This document shows positions 63,801 through 64,000 of a DNA stretch of 64,000 nt, piece after piece. The notes under the pieces were generated by a model. The model worked only from the letters and a program-made list of their open reading frames with translations. It made no database searches and had not been told where the DNA came from. A program made the position numbers and the translations under genes. Location: NCBI GenBank assembly GCA_942159475.1, contig OW804099.1, forward strand, positions 11,109,146-11,173,145, read 5' to 3'. The stretch comes from Sthenelais limicola (Eukaryota > Annelida > Polychaeta > Phyllodocida > Sigalionidae). The number at the start of each line of letters is the position of its first letter. The first letter of the stretch is position 1.

Positions 63801-64000
63801 ATAATAGTAACGGGTCATCTATAGTTCAACACCTGATAAAAGGCAGACCATGGTCAACTCTCTATAGCTAGCTGGGATGTATGTACACCAGTCTGAAGTG
63901 GCCTTATCAAAATAGGTTCAGGTACAGAGGGTTTGGCAATAAGGGAACATACCAAAGCTTTCAACTCCAAATAAATTGATATAATCCAAGTGTTTAGGTA
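60871..64000. other. Intergenic; one direct duplication, no gene recognised
   Basis: The MITE-like end CATTCTAAAAACATTTGACCC lies at about 61256-61276. A phrase with TCTTCATGGATTCTTACAAT, CAACAATATTGCCTATTAAT and CTGACTCCTAG occurs twice, at about 62411-62545 and 62650-62755, a diverged direct duplication. Frames up to 86 residues show no domains. Confidence 0.4.

Noticed and set aside
1..64000. CRISPR arrays
   Set aside because: Tandem arrays here have no variable spacers between conserved repeats, and the DNA is animal nuclear sequence.
1..64000. tRNA, rRNA and snRNA genes
   Set aside because: No convincing tRNA B-box/cloverleaf, rRNA or snRNA sequence was noticed by eye; a covariance-model scan was not possible.

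Overview
Organism. The window is repeat-rich, AT-rich nuclear DNA of an animal, most likely a marine invertebrate. Pointers are long single-exon arrays of Y-type C2H2 zinc fingers (CTECDY...[10 protein letters not shown]), remnants of non-LTR, DIRS-like and Crypton-type retro/recombinase elements, many short palindromic DNA transposons (MITEs), and at least nine minisatellite arrays. Nothing looks bacterial: no operons, ribosome-binding sites or dense ORFs. A lophotrochozoan is a guess that the sequence alone cannot settle.

Layout. (1) 1-4.6 kb: a huge 23-bp minisatellite. (2) 7.4-9.0 kb, minus: zinc-finger gene A (about 12 fingers), with an 80-bp repeat upstream that holds a nested 0.6-kb element. 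(3) 10.8-11.2 kb: a perfect 10 x 40-bp minisatellite. (4) 15.15-23.1 kb, plus: zinc-finger gene B (15 fingers), split after its fifth codon by a 6.48-kb foldback-like transposon (15188-21670; about 930-bp terminal inverted repeats, CAG target duplication), which itself carries a 300-bp retroposed insertion. (5) 24-31 kb: MITEs, LINE fragments and a 94-bp satellite. (6) 31.5-33.4 kb, plus: zinc-finger gene C (16 fingers). (7) 33.5-38.9 kb: LINE debris, a possible THAP remnant and a Crypton/DUF3504-type recombinase pseudogene. (8) 39.8-45.1 kb: GATATC-rich palindromic clusters flanking a broken DIRS-like retroelement (RT, RNase H, tyrosine recombinase), whose recombinase is interrupted by a 5'-truncated LINE. 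(9) 45.4-49.8 kb, minus: zinc-finger gene D (about 38 fingers), with a 39-bp minisatellite upstream. (10) 51-64 kb: MITEs, a 1.9-kb element full of GGTCACCGACAATC-type palindromes, a 14-site cluster of the motif TACCGGGCATCCC (58.2-60.9 kb), and a largely featureless end.

How the parts relate. The only convincing protein-coding genes are the four zinc-finger genes. They are paralogs: each has tandem 32-residue N-terminal repeats (2 to 10 copies), one divergent CSVCVKGF-type finger, then a long array in which mainly the DNA-contact positions vary. Splice-acceptor sequence and following exon start are shared by B and C and partly by D, so each probably has an unseen upstream exon. No KRAB, SCAN or other effector domain is visible. 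A role as fast-evolving DNA-binding proteins, perhaps acting on repeats, is inference.

The most unusual observation is that the 96-bp unit encoding the N-terminal repeat contains, read across two frames, the cysteine half and the histidine half of a C2H2 finger. The repeat domain therefore looks like re-framed zinc-finger DNA.
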